Part shown: piece after piece, positions 63,474-64,000 of the stretch
How positions within the stretch are numbered: the stretch's first letter is position 1
How the letters are laid out: the number at the start of each line of letters is the position of its first letter
NCBI GenBank assembly: GCA_943736015.1
Contig: OX031073.1
Span: 23,525,210 to 23,589,209, forward strand
From: Tridacna crocea
Taxonomy: Eukaryota; Mollusca; Bivalvia; Cardiida; Cardiidae
Direction of reading: 5' to 3'
DNA length: 64,000 nucleotides
Notes under the pieces: model-generated
The model's database searches: none
Seen by the model: the letters and a program-made list of their open reading frames with translations, nothing else
What the model was told of the DNA's origin: nothing
Position numbers and translations under genes: made by a program

Positions 63474-63778
63474 ATTCTAGAAATAGCACCTTGAACAGAA
63501 ATGCAGAACTAGACAAGAAAGAGTCGGACAACCGTCTGGACGCTTTAGAAAAATCATTGCAAGCTGCTTCAAATTCTATCATGGCAACAACTCCATGGCA
63601 ACAGCAACAACAGCAGAATGTGACGAAGCAGGAAACACGATACGAGACAAGATCATATGAGACCAGGTCAGAGAGGCGTGAGGAACGACAACAACAGCAG
63701 AGCGTGAGTAGAGAGACGATGAATGGAGGTTACCCTCGCAGCATGTCCCCTGTCTGGGATAACTATAATGTTGAGCAT
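63474..63778 (+). CDS. TNS: Tensin exon (helical, Arg/Gln-rich)
   Basis: The 305-bp exon follows GTATATTACAG; the first two bases complete the codon from the 60413-61798 exon (GAT, Asp), and it ends GAGCAT|GTAAGC in phase 0. It reads DSRNSTLNRNAELDKKESDN, then RLDALEKSLQAASNSI, a likely amphipathic helix with an LD-like start, then Gln runs, three ETR repeats (TRYETRSYETRSERREER) and SMSPVWDNYNVEH. No domain of known fold. It is assigned to tensin by consecutive phase-matched splicing and similar composition, not by its own homology. The SH2 and PTB exons should follow to the right. Confidence 0.75.
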
Positions 63779-63872
63779 GTAAGCATCCTTAACCTTTAAC
63801 CTTGTATAAAGTAGGTCAAGGTCATAGGTTGTGAACTTTCATACAAAAACAGTTTGTTGAAAACTGTCTTGG

Positions 63873-64000
63873 TTAACTCTTTACCAAGGAATCCATTTTT
63901 TTACGACCCTGAGACAGAAGCCTTCTGAAAACATGGGAAAAGGAGAAAATGCTGGCAAGCAGCATTTTCTCCTTTTCCCACCATGTTTTCTACTCTTCTA
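63873..64000 (+). mobile_element. TPM-A copy cut by the window edge
   Basis: TTAACTCTTTACCAAGGAAT, GAGACAGAAGCCTTCTG, centre GCTGGCAAGCAGC; R arm lies beyond the window. Confidence 0.85.

Noticed and set aside
3223-64000. A large family of short proteins containing NIVGKGENAGNQHFLLFPQ
   Set aside because: These frames are the TPM core palindrome translated; they occur in both strands and several frames and lack conserved starts.

Overview
The window looks like bivalve mollusc nuclear DNA: AT-rich, mostly intronic, very dense in short DNA transposons and tRNA-derived SINEs, with a 145-bp tandem-repeat transposon of a kind I associate with bivalves. The animal gene recognised with most confidence is tensin. 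Species cannot be named from sequence alone. Family labels below (TPM, GPE) are mine and serve only this annotation.

Layout. 0-1.4 kb: unexplained sequence with one possible small coding exon (553-659, +). 1.4-3.1 kb: a rearranged DNA transposon with ~219-bp terminal inverted repeats, a CAAAA target duplication and pieces of a zinc-finger gene in both orientations. 3-55 kb: repeat-rich DNA holding a decayed four-exon gene (8517-11278, +), a possible minus-strand first exon (16554-16571), two Mutator-like MITEs with perfect 9-bp duplications, SINEs, foldbacks, a 2.77-kb Mutator-like element carrying a nested hairpin-ended element with 145-bp tandem repeats (47.5-50.2 kb), and a 61-bp satellite (51.8-52.8 kb). 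55.6-63.8 kb: three consecutive tensin exons whose reading phases agree across both introns. The phosphatase and C2 exons would lie upstream, the SH2 and PTB exons beyond the right edge.

The dominant component is one MITE family, TPM (TTAA Palindromic MITE), about 220-230 bp. A full copy has: TTAA; a left arm L (CYCTTTACCACACAATCCC, then GAGAAAGAAGCCTTTTG); a near-perfect ~65-bp core palindrome (GAAAACATTGTGGG, AAAAGGAGAAAAT, centre GCTGGTAACCAGC, then its reverse complement); a right arm R (TTTTGTCGTCTGCAAATGC, then TTTGGACCAGTCTAAAATTT, then GTTTGGTAAAGAGTTAA); and TTAA. Strand + here means L-core-R. Subfamily A has the centre GCTGGTAACCAGC, B has GCTCGTAACGAGC, C has GAAATTGCTCGTGACGAGC with different arms. 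I can place about 100 full, partial or decayed segments, by hand estimate near 30 percent of the window. Two nested insertions show directly that the target is TTAA. The recurring translated string NIVGKGENAGNQHFLLFPQ is this palindrome read in frame, not a protein family.

A second short palindromic family, GPE (GATCAGACTGCAC...GTGCAGTCTGATC), occurs about nine times. The genes form no operon-like system. Tensin is the host transcription unit, and the transposons fill its introns or flanking DNA.
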